A DNA stretch of 64,000 nucleotides from Conexibacter sp. CPCC 205762 (GTDB lineage: Bacteria > Actinomycetota > Thermoleophilia > Solirubrobacterales > Solirubrobacteraceae): the NCBI RefSeq assembly GCF_030646155.1, contig NZ_JAUTDN010000003.1:124001-188000 (forward strand), given 5' to 3'. The position numbers and the translations under genes were made by a program. Position 1 is the stretch's first letter. Every line of letters starts with the position of its first letter. A model generated the notes under the pieces. The model was not told the origin of the DNA, did not search any database, and saw nothing but the letters and a program-made list of their open reading frames with translations. Of the stretch, positions 1 through 8,017 are shown piece after piece.

Positions 1-1201
1 CCGCCGCCTCCCACGAGCGCGCGGCGCGCCGCAGCAGCTCGTCGCCGGCCTGGTGGCCGCGGCGGTCGTTGTACGCCTTGAAGTGGTCGAGGTCGAGCAT
101 CGCGATCGACAGCGGCTCGCCGGTGCGGGCGGCGCGGGCGATCTCGCGCGCGAGCGTGTCGTCGAGCATGCGGCGGTTGGAGAGGCCGGTCAGCGGGTCG
201 GTGCTGCTGAGCGTCTGCAGCCGGTCCAGCAGCGCGGTCCGCTCGAGCGCGACGGCCGCCTGGTCGGCGAGCGTCGTCAGCGTCCGGCGCGTGATCGCCG
301 GCAGCTCCGGCAGCGTCCGGCGCCACCAGACGACGAGTGCGCCGGCACAGCCGTCGGGGCCGGCGGCACCGACCGGGAAGGCGGCGATCGCATGCGCGCC
401 GACACGTCTCATCTGGGCGCGCGTCATCGCCGGTATCGCATCGCCGTCGGCGGCGAACTCGGCTCTGCCGCTGGCGCAGACGCGGCCGGTGACCGTGCCG
501 GGGCCGACCGGCAGCGTCACCAGCTCCGGCAGCGGCTCGCTCGCCGCCGCGACCGACAGGTGCGTGCCCTCGCGGATCGCCAGCACGGCCGCGTCGGCGC
601 CGCCGGCGCGCGTGACGCCGGTGCAGATGCGGTCATGCACCTCGCTCGCTTCGAGCGCGCAGGCGAGCGCTGCGGTCACCTCGGCGATCGCCATCAGCGC
701 GCGGCTGTGCTCCAGCTCGGCGGTGATCGCGTCCGCCAGCAGCTGCAGCGTCTTGACCTCCTCGGCGGTCGGCTCGTGCGGCACCGAGTCGGTCACGCAG
801 AGGGCGCCGAGCGCACAGCCGTCGCTGGAGATCAGCGGCGCGCCGACGTAGGCCGCGATCCCGTCGGCGACGACCGGGCTGTCGCGGCTGCGCGGGTCGG
901 CCGCGACGTCGCCGATCACCAGCGCCGCGGCCGGCGGACGGATCGCTCTGGCGCAGAACGACGTCTCCAGCGGCGTCACCTCGCCCGGCTCCAGCCCGGC
1001 GGCGGCGACCGTCAGCTGATCGTCCTCGCGCACGAGGTTGAGCCGCACCTGCGGGTAGCCGAGCAGGTCGGCGACGAGCGCGACGAGACGCTGGAGGCCG
1101 TCGGAGGCGTCGTCGGCGGCGCGCGCGAGCGCGGCGACGGTCGCGAGGCGGCGGCGCTCGTCGGGACCAGGCGCCAGGTGGTCGATCGAGATCGTGCTCA
1201 T
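1..1201 (-). CDS. GAF-GAF-GGDEF protein, probable diguanylate cyclase (3' end cut by window)
   Basis: This frame reads from ATG at 1201 to base 1 without a stop, giving 400 residues of a longer protein. A first GAF domain spans about residues 25-165, with SFCARAI at 81-87. A second GAF domain spans about 175-320. The start of a GGDEF domain follows at about 330, with [12 protein letters not shown] and the metal-binding MLDLDHFK at 368-375. The GGDEF signature itself lies beyond the window edge, so cyclase activity cannot be confirmed. No membrane segment is visible, so it is probably a cytoplasmic c-di-GMP synthase that senses a small ligand or redox/light state through GAF. It follows the FtsX gene on the same strand with a 108-base gap, so it probably has its own promoter. 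Confidence 0.85.
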   Translation of the reverse strand, partial: MSTISIDHLAPGPDERRRLATVAALARAADDASDGLQRLVALVADLLGYPQVRLNLVREDDQLTVAAAGLEPGEVTPLETSFCARAIRPPAAALVIGDVAADPRSRDSPVVADGIAAYVGAPLISSDGCALGALCVTDSVPHEPTAEEVKTLQLLADAITAELEHSRALMAIAEVTAALACALEASEVHDRICTGVTRAGGADAAVLAIREGTHLSVAAASEPLPELVTLPVGPGTVTGRVCASGRAEFAADGDAIPAMTRAQMRRVGAHAIAAFPVGAAGPDGCAGALVVWWRRTLPELPAITRRTLTTLADQAAVALERTALLDRLQTLSSTDPLTGLSNRRMLDDTLAREIARAARTGEPLSIAMLDLDHFKAYNDRRGHQAGDELLRRAARSWEAA

Positions 1202-1309
1202 CCTGTCCGCAATAGTCGGCTCCTCAGAAGGGTGACTTGACGGCTCGGGCGCATCCGCGCTCGTGTCCACACCATCCTCTTACCGACGCCGTCGCCACGC
1301 CGCACGGCG

Positions 1310-3655
1310 TCACTCCGTGCGCAGGCCGTCCGGGCGCGTCAGCCGCCGCAGCGCCGGCAGCGTCGCCGCCGTCACCAGCAGCACGACGCCGGCGCCGAGC
1401 GCGGTCAGCGCCGCGATCGCGCCGAAGTCGAACGAGACCGGCTCGCTGACGACCTGCAGCAGCACCGCGCCGAGCAGCGAGCCGATCGCGATCGCCAGCA
1501 CCAGGCCGAGCGCGACCGGGATCGCCGTCTGCCACAGCAGCGACCGCGCCAGCGTCGCGCGCGGCGTGCCGGCGGCGACGAGCGCCGCCAGCAGCCGGCG
1601 CCGCTCGCGCAGCTGCTCGAGCCCGCCGACGAGCATGCTGACGCCGATCAGCACGAGCACCGCGATCGCGCCGCCGAGCGTCATCCTGCGCATCCGCGCG
1701 AAGTCGCGGTCGACTCTCTCGGACAGGAGGGTCGCGACCGAGAAGCGCGGATCGATCGCGCCCGCGCTGATCTGCAGCTTCTCGAACGCCTCCGGGTCGC
1801 GGCGGTCGAGCGTGCCGCTGACGACGATCTGCCGATCGTCCGGGACGATCCCGTGCAGCGCCGCCGGCGTCGCCAGCACGCCGCCGACGCCGAAGCCGCT
1901 GTCGGCGAAGGGCCGCGGCTGGACCGTCTGCGCGGTCGCCGGGATCCGCCAGCGGTCGCGGTTGCTGATCCGCGTGCGCTGCCCGGGGCGGGGCAGCGGG
2001 CTGCCGTCGTCGACCATGAAGACGTCGCCCTCGCGGCAGCGGCCGATCCGCGCCAACTGCCGCAGCACGTCGCAGCCGGCGACCGTGAGCGCGGCGCCGC
2101 GCGCGCTGAGGTAGGCCTGGTCGTAGACGGCGAGCGATCTGACGCCGCCGCCCTCCTCCAGCCGCCGCGCGACCGTCTCGGGCCGCAGCGCGCTGCGGCC
2201 CGGCCCGAGCGAGCCGTGGAACTGTGCGCGCGCCGGATTCACCCCGGTGTCGACGACGTAGGTGCGCTCGACGCCGCTGAACAGCGTCTGCAGCGCGATC
2301 GCGCCCGCGACCGCCACCGCGATCCCGGCGACGACCCGCGCCGACGTGCCGCTGTCGAGCTGCAGCCGCCGAACCGCCAGCTGCGCGGCGACCCCGCCGC
2401 CGGAGAGCCGCCGCACGACCGCCTCGACCAGCCACGGCAGCAGCGCCGCGATCCCGATCAGCAGCAGCACGACGCCGGCCGTCGTGACGTAGCGCAGCGT
2501 GTCGCCGCCCTCGGCGAGGTTGCGGCCGATCAGCGGCTGCAGCAACCCGATCCCGGCCAGCGGCAGCAGCAGCCGCCACCACAGCCGGCGCGGTCGCGGT
2601 CGCGCCGCGCGCGCGACGCCGAGCGGCTCGATCGTGACGGCGCGCAGCGCCAGCAGCGTCACCCCGACCGCCGCCAGCGGGACCGCCACGACGACGGCGA
2701 CGATGAACGCGGGCGACGGCATCAGGTCGCCGGCGAAGAAGCTCAGGCCCTGGACGCTGAGCTGCTCGACCAGCCGGCCCGCGAGCAGGAACAGCAGCCC
2801 GCCGACGACCAGCCCCAGCAGCGCGCCGAGCAGCGACTCGCCGGCCGCGATCCGCCGCGCCATCGAGACGTCGGCGCCGACCAGCCGCATCGTCGCCAGC
2901 CGCCGGTCGCGCGCCTCGCCGCCGAAGCGGACGGCGGCGCCGACGAAGACCGCCACCGGCACCAGCAGCGCCGCGAAGACGACGAAGGCGAGCAGGCTGA
3001 GGACCGGGTCGAGGCCGCCGGAGACGCCCGTGCGGCCGCCGAAGTCTCTGACGCGCCAGATCCCGCTGTTGCCGCCGTAGCCGTTCCCGCTCGGGATCGA
3101 CGCGGCGAGTCTGTCGCTGCCGACGTAGACGGCCAGCTCGGCCGGGCCGGCGAGTCCGCCGTCGCCGATCTCGCCGACGACTCTGTACGGCAGCAGCTCG
3201 CGCAGCACCCTGCCGTCGGGCGCGTCGAGCTGCTCGCGCAGCTGCGGCGAGACGACCATCTCGCCGACCCCGGGCAGTCTCGCGACGCCCGGCGGGCGCG
3301 GCGCCCGCGGCCCCTCCGGCTGCAGCAGACGGCCGCGCAGCTCGCCGCCGTCGTAGTCGCCGAGCACGCCGAGGTAGGCGATCAGCAGCGTGTTGTCGGC
3401 CGGGCGCAGGTCGCCCATCGGCAGGTCGAGCCGGTCCAGCTCGCGCTGCTGACGGCCGCGGTCGGCGTCGGGCACGGCGGCGGCGAGCAGCAGCAGCGCG
3501 ACGCCGAGGCCGACGCCGAGCGCGGTCAGCGCGGTGCGCGTCCAGGCGCGGCGGCCGCCGGAGGCGGCGAGGCGGGCGCCGAGCAGCAGCTCGCGGGCCC
3601 AGCGGGCGAGCACGCCGCCGCGCGGCTGCCCGCCGCGCGGGCCGCCGCCGCTCAT
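1310..3655 (-). CDS. FtsX-type ABC transporter permease
   Basis: A 781-residue membrane protein with the MacB/FtsX-type layout. It has one N-terminal membrane segment (about residues 40-62), a soluble extracytoplasmic region, and a block of three helices (about 215-345). A second unit follows, with a helix near residue 450 and a C-terminal three-helix block (about 660-775). Such permeases pair with a MacB/LolD-class ATPase to export drugs or peptides or to drive lipoprotein or envelope processes. The ATPase gene lies immediately upstream and the two overlap by 4 bases (ATGA), which implies translational coupling. The substrate cannot be told from sequence. Control by the upstream PadR gene is likely. 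Confidence 0.88.
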   Translation of the reverse strand: MSGGGPRGGQPRGGVLARWARELLLGARLAASGGRRAWTRTALTALGVGLGVALLLLAAAVPDADRGRQQRELDRLDLPMGDLRPADNTLLIAYLGVLGDYDGGELRGRLLQPEGPRAPRPPGVARLPGVGEMVVSPQLREQLDAPDGRVLRELLPYRVVGEIGDGGLAGPAELAVYVGSDRLAASIPSGNGYGGNSGIWRVRDFGGRTGVSGGLDPVLSLLAFVVFAALLVPVAVFVGAAVRFGGEARDRRLATMRLVGADVSMARRIAAGESLLGALLGLVVGGLLFLLAGRLVEQLSVQGLSFFAGDLMPSPAFIVAVVVAVPLAAVGVTLLALRAVTIEPLGVARAARPRPRRLWWRLLLPLAGIGLLQPLIGRNLAEGGDTLRYVTTAGVVLLLIGIAALLPWLVEAVVRRLSGGGVAAQLAVRRLQLDSGTSARVVAGIAVAVAGAIALQTLFSGVERTYVVDTGVNPARAQFHGSLGPGRSALRPETVARRLEEGGGVRSLAVYDQAYLSARGAALTVAGCDVLRQLARIGRCREGDVFMVDDGSPLPRPGQRTRISNRDRWRIPATAQTVQPRPFADSGFGVGGVLATPAALHGIVPDDRQIVVSGTLDRRDPEAFEKLQISAGAIDPRFSVATLLSERVDRDFARMRRMTLGGAIAVLVLIGVSMLVGGLEQLRERRRLLAALVAAGTPRATLARSLLWQTAIPVALGLVLAIAIGSLLGAVLLQVVSEPVSFDFGAIAALTALGAGVVLLVTAATLPALRRLTRPDGLRTE

Positions 3656-4329
3656 ACCGCCGGCTCCAGGCTGCGCGTGCGGCCGTCGCGCACGACGACC
3701 TCGCGATCGGACCAGGCGGCGACGCGCGCCTCGTGCGTGACGAGCACGATCGCGGCGCCGGTCTCGCGCGCGGCCTCGCTGAACAGCTGCATCACGCGCT
3801 CGCCGTTGAGCGAGTCGAGCGCGCCGGTCGGCTCGTCGGCGAACAGCACTCTCGGCTCAGTCGCCAGCGCACGCGCGACGGCGACGCGCTGGCCCTGCCC
3901 GCCGGAGACCTGGCCGGGCGTCTTGTCGGCCGTCTCGGCGACCTCCAGCCGCTCCAGCCAGGTGCGGGCGCGCCGCTCCGCCTCGCGCCGGCCGACGCCT
4001 TCCAGCCGCAGCGGCAGCGCGGCGTTCTCGAGGCAGCTCAGCTCCGGCACGAGCTGGCCGAACTGGAAGACGAAGCCGAACTCGCCGCGCCGCAGCGCGC
4101 TGCGGCCGGCGTCGCTCATGCTGCTCAGCTCGCGGCCGTCGTAGTCGATCTGGCCGCTGTCGGGCAGGACGATCCCGGCGAGGCAGTGCAGCAGCGTCGA
4201 CTTGCCGGAGCCGGACGGCCCCATCACCGCGACGACCTCGCCGGCGGCGACGTCGAGCGAGGCGTCGACGAGCGCCGGGGTGGCGCCGAACGACTTCGCG
4301 ATCCCGGTCGCGTGCAGCAGCGGGGTCAT
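3652..4329 (-). CDS. ABC transporter ATP-binding protein (MacB/LolD class)
   Basis: A 225-residue ATPase. It has Walker A GPSGSGKST near residue 39, the Q-loop segment GFVFQFGQLVPE, signature VSGGQGQR, Walker B RVLFADEPTGALDS and the H-loop VTHEAR. The length and the EPTGALDS form fit the exporter-associated MacB/LolD group. The start chosen is ATG 4329, because it makes a 4-base ATGA overlap with the upstream padR gene and gives the expected N-terminus. The stop overlaps the permease start by 4 bases in the same way. It energises the FtsX-type permease encoded next. Confidence 0.92.
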   Translation of the reverse strand: MTPLLHATGIAKSFGATPALVDASLDVAAGEVVAVMGPSGSGKSTLLHCLAGIVLPDSGQIDYDGRELSSMSDAGRSALRRGEFGFVFQFGQLVPELSCLENAALPLRLEGVGRREAERRARTWLERLEVAETADKTPGQVSGGQGQRVAVARALATEPRVLFADEPTGALDSLNGERVMQLFSEAARETGAAIVLVTHEARVAAWSDREVVVRDGRTRSLEPAV

Positions 4330-4850
4330 GCCGTCACCGCCTCGCGCAGCTGGCCGAGCCGTGCCGCGGTCAGCTCCAGCCAGCGCAGGTCGGCTTCGAG
4401 GTGGAAGAGCGCGTGGTCGCAGACGAGCTGGTCGGCGAGGTCGCCGCCGGCCTTGCGACGCGTGAGCTCGCGCATCAGCCGCAGGTGCTCGGCGCGCTGG
4501 ACGTCGAGCAGCTCGTCGGCCGAGCGGCCGGTCAGCAGCGCCAGCACGACCTTCGCGTAGAGCGTCGACTGCAGGTACGGCTCGGGCGCCTCCGGCTGCG
4601 ACAGCCACAGGTCGACGTCGGCGACGCCGGCGTCGGTGATCGCGTAGCGCTTGCGCTCCGGCCCGCCGCCCGGCTCGACGCCGTCGATCGCGACGAGGCC
4701 GTTTCTGAGCAGCCGCGAGAGCGTCGCGTAGACCTGGCCGTAGGCGAGCGGCCGGTCCTGCCCGAAGCGCTGGTCGTAGCCGCGCTTGAGGTCGTAGCCG
4801 TGGCTGGGTCCGGCTTCGAGCAAGCCGAGAAAGGTCTTGGCGATCGACAT
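4326..4850 (-). CDS. PadR-family transcriptional regulator
   Basis: A 174-residue protein. The N-terminal winged helix (about residues 1-80) contains SHGYDLKRGYD and GQVYATLSRLLRNGLV, typical of PadR. It is followed by a C-terminal helical dimerisation segment (PadR subfamily with Vir_act_alpha_C-like end). It is the first gene of a three-gene operon with the ABC ATPase and FtsX permease, coupled by ATGA overlaps. PadR proteins of this arrangement usually repress their own exporter operon and release DNA on binding a drug or phenolic compound. A symmetrical site just upstream (4861-4890) is the probable operator. Confidence 0.92.
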   Translation of the reverse strand: MSIAKTFLGLLEAGPSHGYDLKRGYDQRFGQDRPLAYGQVYATLSRLLRNGLVAIDGVEPGGGPERKRYAITDAGVADVDLWLSQPEAPEPYLQSTLYAKVVLALLTGRSADELLDVQRAEHLRLMRELTRRKAGGDLADQLVCDHALFHLEADLRWLELTAARLGQLREAVTA

Positions 4851-4860
4851 GGCCGAGCAC

Positions 4861-4890
4861 TATACACACTGCGTATACTCGCGATGTATA
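4861..4890. promoter_or_regulatory. Candidate PadR operator/promoter
   Basis: A symmetrical AT-rich element lies 11-40 bases upstream of the padR start. TATACA and TGTATA half sites at the ends flank a central GTATAC at 4872-4877. This looks like the ATAC/GTAT-type palindromes bound by PadR proteins and includes TATA-like hexamers that could serve as -10 boxes. Binding is inferred from position and symmetry. Confidence 0.5.
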
Positions 4891-5044
4891 GGCCGCCGTG
4901 CCGACGATCTGGACCCTCGACGGTAGCCGCCAAACCTCCAAAAGCTCATCATCGTGCTGTTTAGCTGACCGTCAAACGGCCTATCCGTCCAGACTCCTAC
5001 CGAACGCATACATCCGCTTGAACGAAGTTTCCGATACTGCTCAC

Positions 5045-5533
5045 GTGGCACTGGCCCGACGACATCTGAGCATCGTCCCGACGACCACCGAGGAGGCCCG
5101 TCCCTCTCGCTGGTTCTGCGGGCACTGCGGTGCCGTCACCGACGAGGCGCCGGCTCCGGTCGCGCGCGTCTGCGGCGAGTGCGACCTCGGCCTGCTGATG
5201 GAGGCGAGCGCGGACCTCGTGCCGCGCCCCCGCGAGCCGTACCTGATCGTCGACGCCTCGCTGGCCGTGCAGGCGCTGTCCGCGGAGGCCGCGCGGTTCC
5301 TCGCGATCAGTGAGCAGGAGGCGATCGAGCGCCCGGTCACGGATCTGCTGATCCCGGCCGACGCCGAGGCCGCCAGCGCCCACCACTTCGCGCAGACGAT
5401 CATGCACGTCGCCGCCGGCGATGATGAGCTGCGCCGCCTGGTCGTCCGCCCTGCTGACGTCTTCGGCGTGCGGATGCCGCTGCGCGTCGGCGTCTGCGGC
5501 CCGCCGCGCGGCGCGCTGCTCGTGATCGAGTAG
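5045..5533 (+). CDS. Zinc-ribbon plus PAS-like domain protein
   Basis: A 162-residue protein if started at GTG 5045. The frame is open further upstream to ATG 4898, but that part is low-complexity and unlike the rest. Near the N-terminus are two CxxC pairs (WFCGHCG and RVCGECD) forming a likely zinc ribbon. A PAS-fold segment follows (about residues 65-160), with YLIVDASLAVQALSAEAARF, a typical PAS opening. It contains no output domain. It probably senses a ligand or redox state and signals through a protein partner. I do not recognise a named family, but similar short proteins occur in Solirubrobacterales as far as I know. It is divergent from padR and convergent with the next gene. Confidence 0.7.
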   Translation: MALARRHLSIVPTTTEEARPSRWFCGHCGAVTDEAPAPVARVCGECDLGLLMEASADLVPRPREPYLIVDASLAVQALSAEAARFLAISEQEAIERPVTDLLIPADAEAASAHHFAQTIMHVAAGDDELRRLVVRPADVFGVRMPLRVGVCGPPRGALLVIE

Positions 5534-5593
5534 CGCCGGCGCAGCACGCGCAACGGCGCGCATGCAGCCGTCGTCGCCGAGCGCCGAGCGCGG

Positions 5594-6271
5594 CTACGCG
5601 CCGACCATGCGCAGCACGGCCGGCAGGTCCGGATAGCCGGAGGAGGCCCAGCCGGAGCGCTGGAGCGCCTGCACCTGCGCCTCGGGCGACTGCCCGGCGC
5701 TGTTGAGGATCGACTGCACGCCGGCGCTGGCGCGGCCGTAGCCGTCGACCGTGTCCTCGCCCTTGAGCCAGCCGGCGGTCGCGTGCGCGGCGCTCGCCGG
5801 GTCCGACCAGACAGAGGCGGTGTTGCCGTAGGTGCCGGAGTCGGTGTAGCCGATGTTGAGCCAGTTGTGGTTGCCGGCCGCCTCGCGCGACTTCGCCGCG
5901 CCGCCCGACTGCTCGGCGAGCATCCAGGAGGCGACGACCTGCGGGTTGAGGCCGGTCTCGGCCGCGAGCTGGGTGGCGAAGGTGCGCTGGCCGGCCGTCA
6001 GCAGGTTGGCCGCTCTCGGCGAGAGCGTGCCGGTCTGGGTGGCGAGCACGTTCGCGAAGCTGGTCGGCTGGGCGCCGGTGGCGGCGGCAGCCGGGTACGA
6101 CGACTGCGGCGCATAGGCCGAGGCGGTCGCGAGCGGAGCGCTCGTGCTGGCACCGCCGCTGGCGGTCGCCGAGACCGCCGGCTGGGACGGCTGCGTCGCG
6201 GTGGCGCCGCGCAGCGGCTCCATCATCGACTGGATCTGACCGATCCGGGCAATCGCGGCATCGAGGCTCAT
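5594..6271 (-). CDS. Lysozyme/glucosaminidase-like protein, function unknown
   Basis: A 225-residue protein. A short amphipathic N-terminus (MSLDAAIARIGQIQSMM) is followed by an Ala/Ser/Pro-rich linker to about residue 75. The C-terminal domain (about 85-225) resembles small lysozyme-fold glucosaminidase/transglycosylase domains: FATQLAAETGLNPQVVASWM, a Glu in LAEQSGG, and NHNWLNIGY. In related organisms this N-terminal style occurs in murein hydrolases of flagellar loci, but no flagellar gene is visible here. There is no clear signal peptide, so export, if any, would be by another route. The enzyme assignment is tentative. Confidence 0.6.
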   Translation of the reverse strand: MSLDAAIARIGQIQSMMEPLRGATATQPSQPAVSATASGGASTSAPLATASAYAPQSSYPAAAATGAQPTSFANVLATQTGTLSPRAANLLTAGQRTFATQLAAETGLNPQVVASWMLAEQSGGAAKSREAAGNHNWLNIGYTDSGTYGNTASVWSDPASAAHATAGWLKGEDTVDGYGRASAGVQSILNSAGQSPEAQVQALQRSGWASSGYPDLPAVLRMVGA

Positions 6272-6355
6272 GCGTCGCCCCGGGTGATCGGCCGGGCAGG
6301 CGCGGGCTTGAGCGGCGGGAATCGATTCCAGTCAGAAATCGCTAGCCTCCCTCCG

Positions 6356-6739
6356 ATGATCGACGCAACCGCCCCCTCCGCGCCGCGCATCGTCGAGAAG
6401 CCGTGGGGACACGAGACCTGGTTCGCCCACACCGACCAGTACGCCGGCAAGCTGCTGGTCGTGCGGGCCGGCCACCGGCTCTCGCTGCAGTACCACGACG
6501 AGAAGGACGAGTCGTGCTACCTGCTGAGCGGCAGGCTGCTGCTCGTGCAGGGCCCGGACGCCGACTCGCTGGAGGAGATCGTGCTGGAGCCGGGCGTGCG
6601 CTGGCGCAACACGCCCGGCGTCGTCCACACGATCGAGGCGATCGAGGACGCGACCGTGCTCGAGGTCTCGACCCCGCAGCTCGACGACGTCGTGCGGCTC
6701 GACGACCGCTACGGCCGCAGCGGCACGACGACCCACTGA
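6356..6739 (+). CDS. Cupin protein related to the mannose-6-phosphate isomerase type II domain
   Basis: A 127-residue single cupin. VEKPWGHETWF near residue 13 is the hallmark opening of the C-terminal isomerase domain of ManC-type proteins. The cupin metal ligands lie in LSLQYHDEKDESCYL and in PGVVHTIEA. It probably acts as a stand-alone sugar-phosphate isomerase or sugar-binding cupin. The start is ATG 6356. Its stop codon lies inside a hairpin shared with the convergent azoR gene. Confidence 0.82.
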   Translation: MIDATAPSAPRIVEKPWGHETWFAHTDQYAGKLLVVRAGHRLSLQYHDEKDESCYLLSGRLLLVQGPDADSLEEIVLEPGVRWRNTPGVVHTIEAIEDATVLEVSTPQLDDVVRLDDRYGRSGTTTH

Positions 6740-6755
6740 GCCGGCCGCCGGCTCA
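6737..6755. terminator. Bidirectional hairpin spanning both stop codons
   Basis: A perfect 8-bp stem with a 3-base loop (TGAGCCGG, CCG, CCGGCTCA). Its outer bases are the TGA of the cupin gene and, on the other strand, the TGA of azoR. It has no T-run, as is common in high-GC genomes. Confidence 0.6.
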
Positions 6756-7400
6756 GGCCGGGACCGGCTCCCACAGCGCGTCGACCTCCGCGCGCGCCGC
6801 GGCGAGGCTCTCGGCGGCCAGGTCGCGCAGGTGCTCCATCGCCGGGTTGACGTCGGCCAGCGTCAGCTCGGCGATCACGAAGCGGGTCTCCAGGCCCGTC
6901 AGCGCGAGGCCGTGCGGCAGCCACGCCTCGCCGTGGTCCCAGCCCTCGCGCGGCGTGCCCGGCGCATAGCCGCCGCCGCGCGACTCCAGCACGATCAGCT
7001 GCTTGCCGCTCAGCAGGCCGTCGCCGCCGGCCGGGTCGGTCGAAAGACCGGGGAAGACGACGTGGTCGACCCACGCCTTCACGGTCGAGGGCGCGCCGAA
7101 GTTGTAGATCGGCAGGCCGAGCACGATCGCGTCGGCCGCCTTGATCTCCTCGACCAGCGTCTTCGACAGCTCGTACGCCTGCTGCTGCGCGGGCGTGTAC
7201 TGCTCGGCCGGGACGAAGCGCGCGAGCAGGTGGTCGGGGCCGAGGTGCGGGAGCGGCTCGGCCGCCAGGTCGCGCTGGGTCACCTCGCCGCCTGGATGCG
7301 CGGCGAGCCAGCGCTCGGCCGCCTGCTTGGTGAGCGAGCGGCTGACGGAGCGGTCGCCCTGGATGGAAGCGTCGATCTGGAGCAGACGCGGTGCGGACAT
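6753..7400 (-). CDS. azoR: FMN-dependent NADH-azoreductase / NAD(P)H quinone oxidoreductase
   Basis: A 215-residue flavodoxin-fold protein of the AzoR family. It begins MSAPRLLQIDASIQGDRSVS, which contains the phosphate-binding loop for FMN. LPIYNFGAPSTVKAWVDHV near residue 90 is diagnostic, and a GGGYAPG loop follows. AzoR enzymes reduce azo compounds and quinones with two electrons from NADH and protect against quinone stress. The start at ATG 7400 is preceded by GAGGAA, and an in-frame ATG at 7418 is the alternative. It is divergent from a MarR regulator, the classic arrangement for quinone- or electrophile-sensing MarR proteins. Confidence 0.92.
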   Translation of the reverse strand: MSAPRLLQIDASIQGDRSVSRSLTKQAAERWLAAHPGGEVTQRDLAAEPLPHLGPDHLLARFVPAEQYTPAQQQAYELSKTLVEEIKAADAIVLGLPIYNFGAPSTVKAWVDHVVFPGLSTDPAGGDGLLSGKQLIVLESRGGGYAPGTPREGWDHGEAWLPHGLALTGLETRFVIAELTLADVNPAMEHLRDLAAESLAAARAEVDALWEPVPA

Positions 7401-7417
7401 ATGTTCCTCGTCAATCA

Positions 7418-7452
7418 TTTGTGGTGCACAAACGAATTGCAGTGTAGAACAC
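7418..7452. promoter_or_regulatory. azoR/marR intergenic operators (two small palindromes)
   Basis: TTTGTG-GTG-CACAAA at 7418-7432 is a perfect inverted repeat, and GTGT-AGA-ACAC at 7442-7452 is a second one. Both lie in the 78-base divergent spacer. MarR proteins commonly bind such short palindromes overlapping both promoters. Confidence 0.5.
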
Positions 7453-7478
7453 GACTGCGGCGTTCGTAGACTGAGCAC

Positions 7479-7973
7479 GTGGCAATCACGCCGATCCACT
7501 CCTCGACCGCCCTGCTCGACCACCTCGCGCGCATCTCGCGCGCCCACACCGAGGCGTCGCTGGAGCAGGTCGGGCTGCGCCCGCGCCAGCTCGTCGCACT
7601 GACGCTGCTGCGCGAGACCGGGCCGGCGACCCAGCAGTCGCTCGCGAGCGCGATCTCGATCGACCGCACCAACCTCGTCGGCCTGCTGAACGAGCTGGAG
7701 AGCGAGGGCCTCGTCGCCCGCCGCCGCGCCGAGGACGACCGCCGCCGCCACATCGTCGAGCTGACGGAGGCCGGCGCGAGCAAGCTGACCGCCGCCGAGG
7801 TGGCGCTCGCGAGAGCCGAGGCCGAGCTGCTGCACGGGCTGGACGAGCAGGAGCGCCAGACGCTCTACTCGCTGCTGCAGCGAGCGACCGCCGGCCACGT
7901 CGTCGACTGCACCGCCGCGATGCACGAGCGCGCCTCCGCCTGCGTCGAGGCCGCCGGCGACGATCCCTGCTGA
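7479..7973 (+). CDS. MarR-family transcriptional regulator
   Basis: A 164-residue winged-helix protein with GTG start. The DNA-recognition region ATQQSLASAISIDRTNLVGL (about residues 50-70) and the wing RAEDDRRRHIVELTEAG (about 85-102) match MarR. Cysteines are present near the C-terminus (DCTA, SACVE, PC), which could permit thiol-based sensing, but this is not proven. It is divergent from azoR, so autoregulation and repression of azoR are likely. Confidence 0.9.
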   Translation: MAITPIHSSTALLDHLARISRAHTEASLEQVGLRPRQLVALTLLRETGPATQQSLASAISIDRTNLVGLLNELESEGLVARRRAEDDRRRHIVELTEAGASKLTAAEVALARAEAELLHGLDEQERQTLYSLLQRATAGHVVDCTAAMHERASACVEAAGDDPC

Positions 7974-7976
7974 CCT

Positions 7977-7998
7977 GCGCGCTCCAGTTGGAGCGCGC
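7977..7998 (+). terminator. Hairpin terminator after marR
   Basis: A 9-bp perfect stem GCGCGCTCC / GGAGCGCGC with loop AGTT, directly after the marR stop. It also occupies the TTG codon at 7988, which argues that the following gene starts downstream of it. Confidence 0.65.
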
Positions 7999-8017
7999 GA
8001 ATGCCGATTCAGGGGGC

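Noticed and set aside
53..1240. Plus-strand open frame of 395 codons at the window start
   Set aside because: The minus strand carries a GAF-GAF-GGDEF protein with recognisable motifs. The plus frame is Arg/Ala-rich and featureless.
7988..8017. TTG 7988 as start of the HD-GYP gene
   Set aside because: It lies inside a 9-bp terminator hairpin without a ribosome site, so GTG 8018 is preferred.
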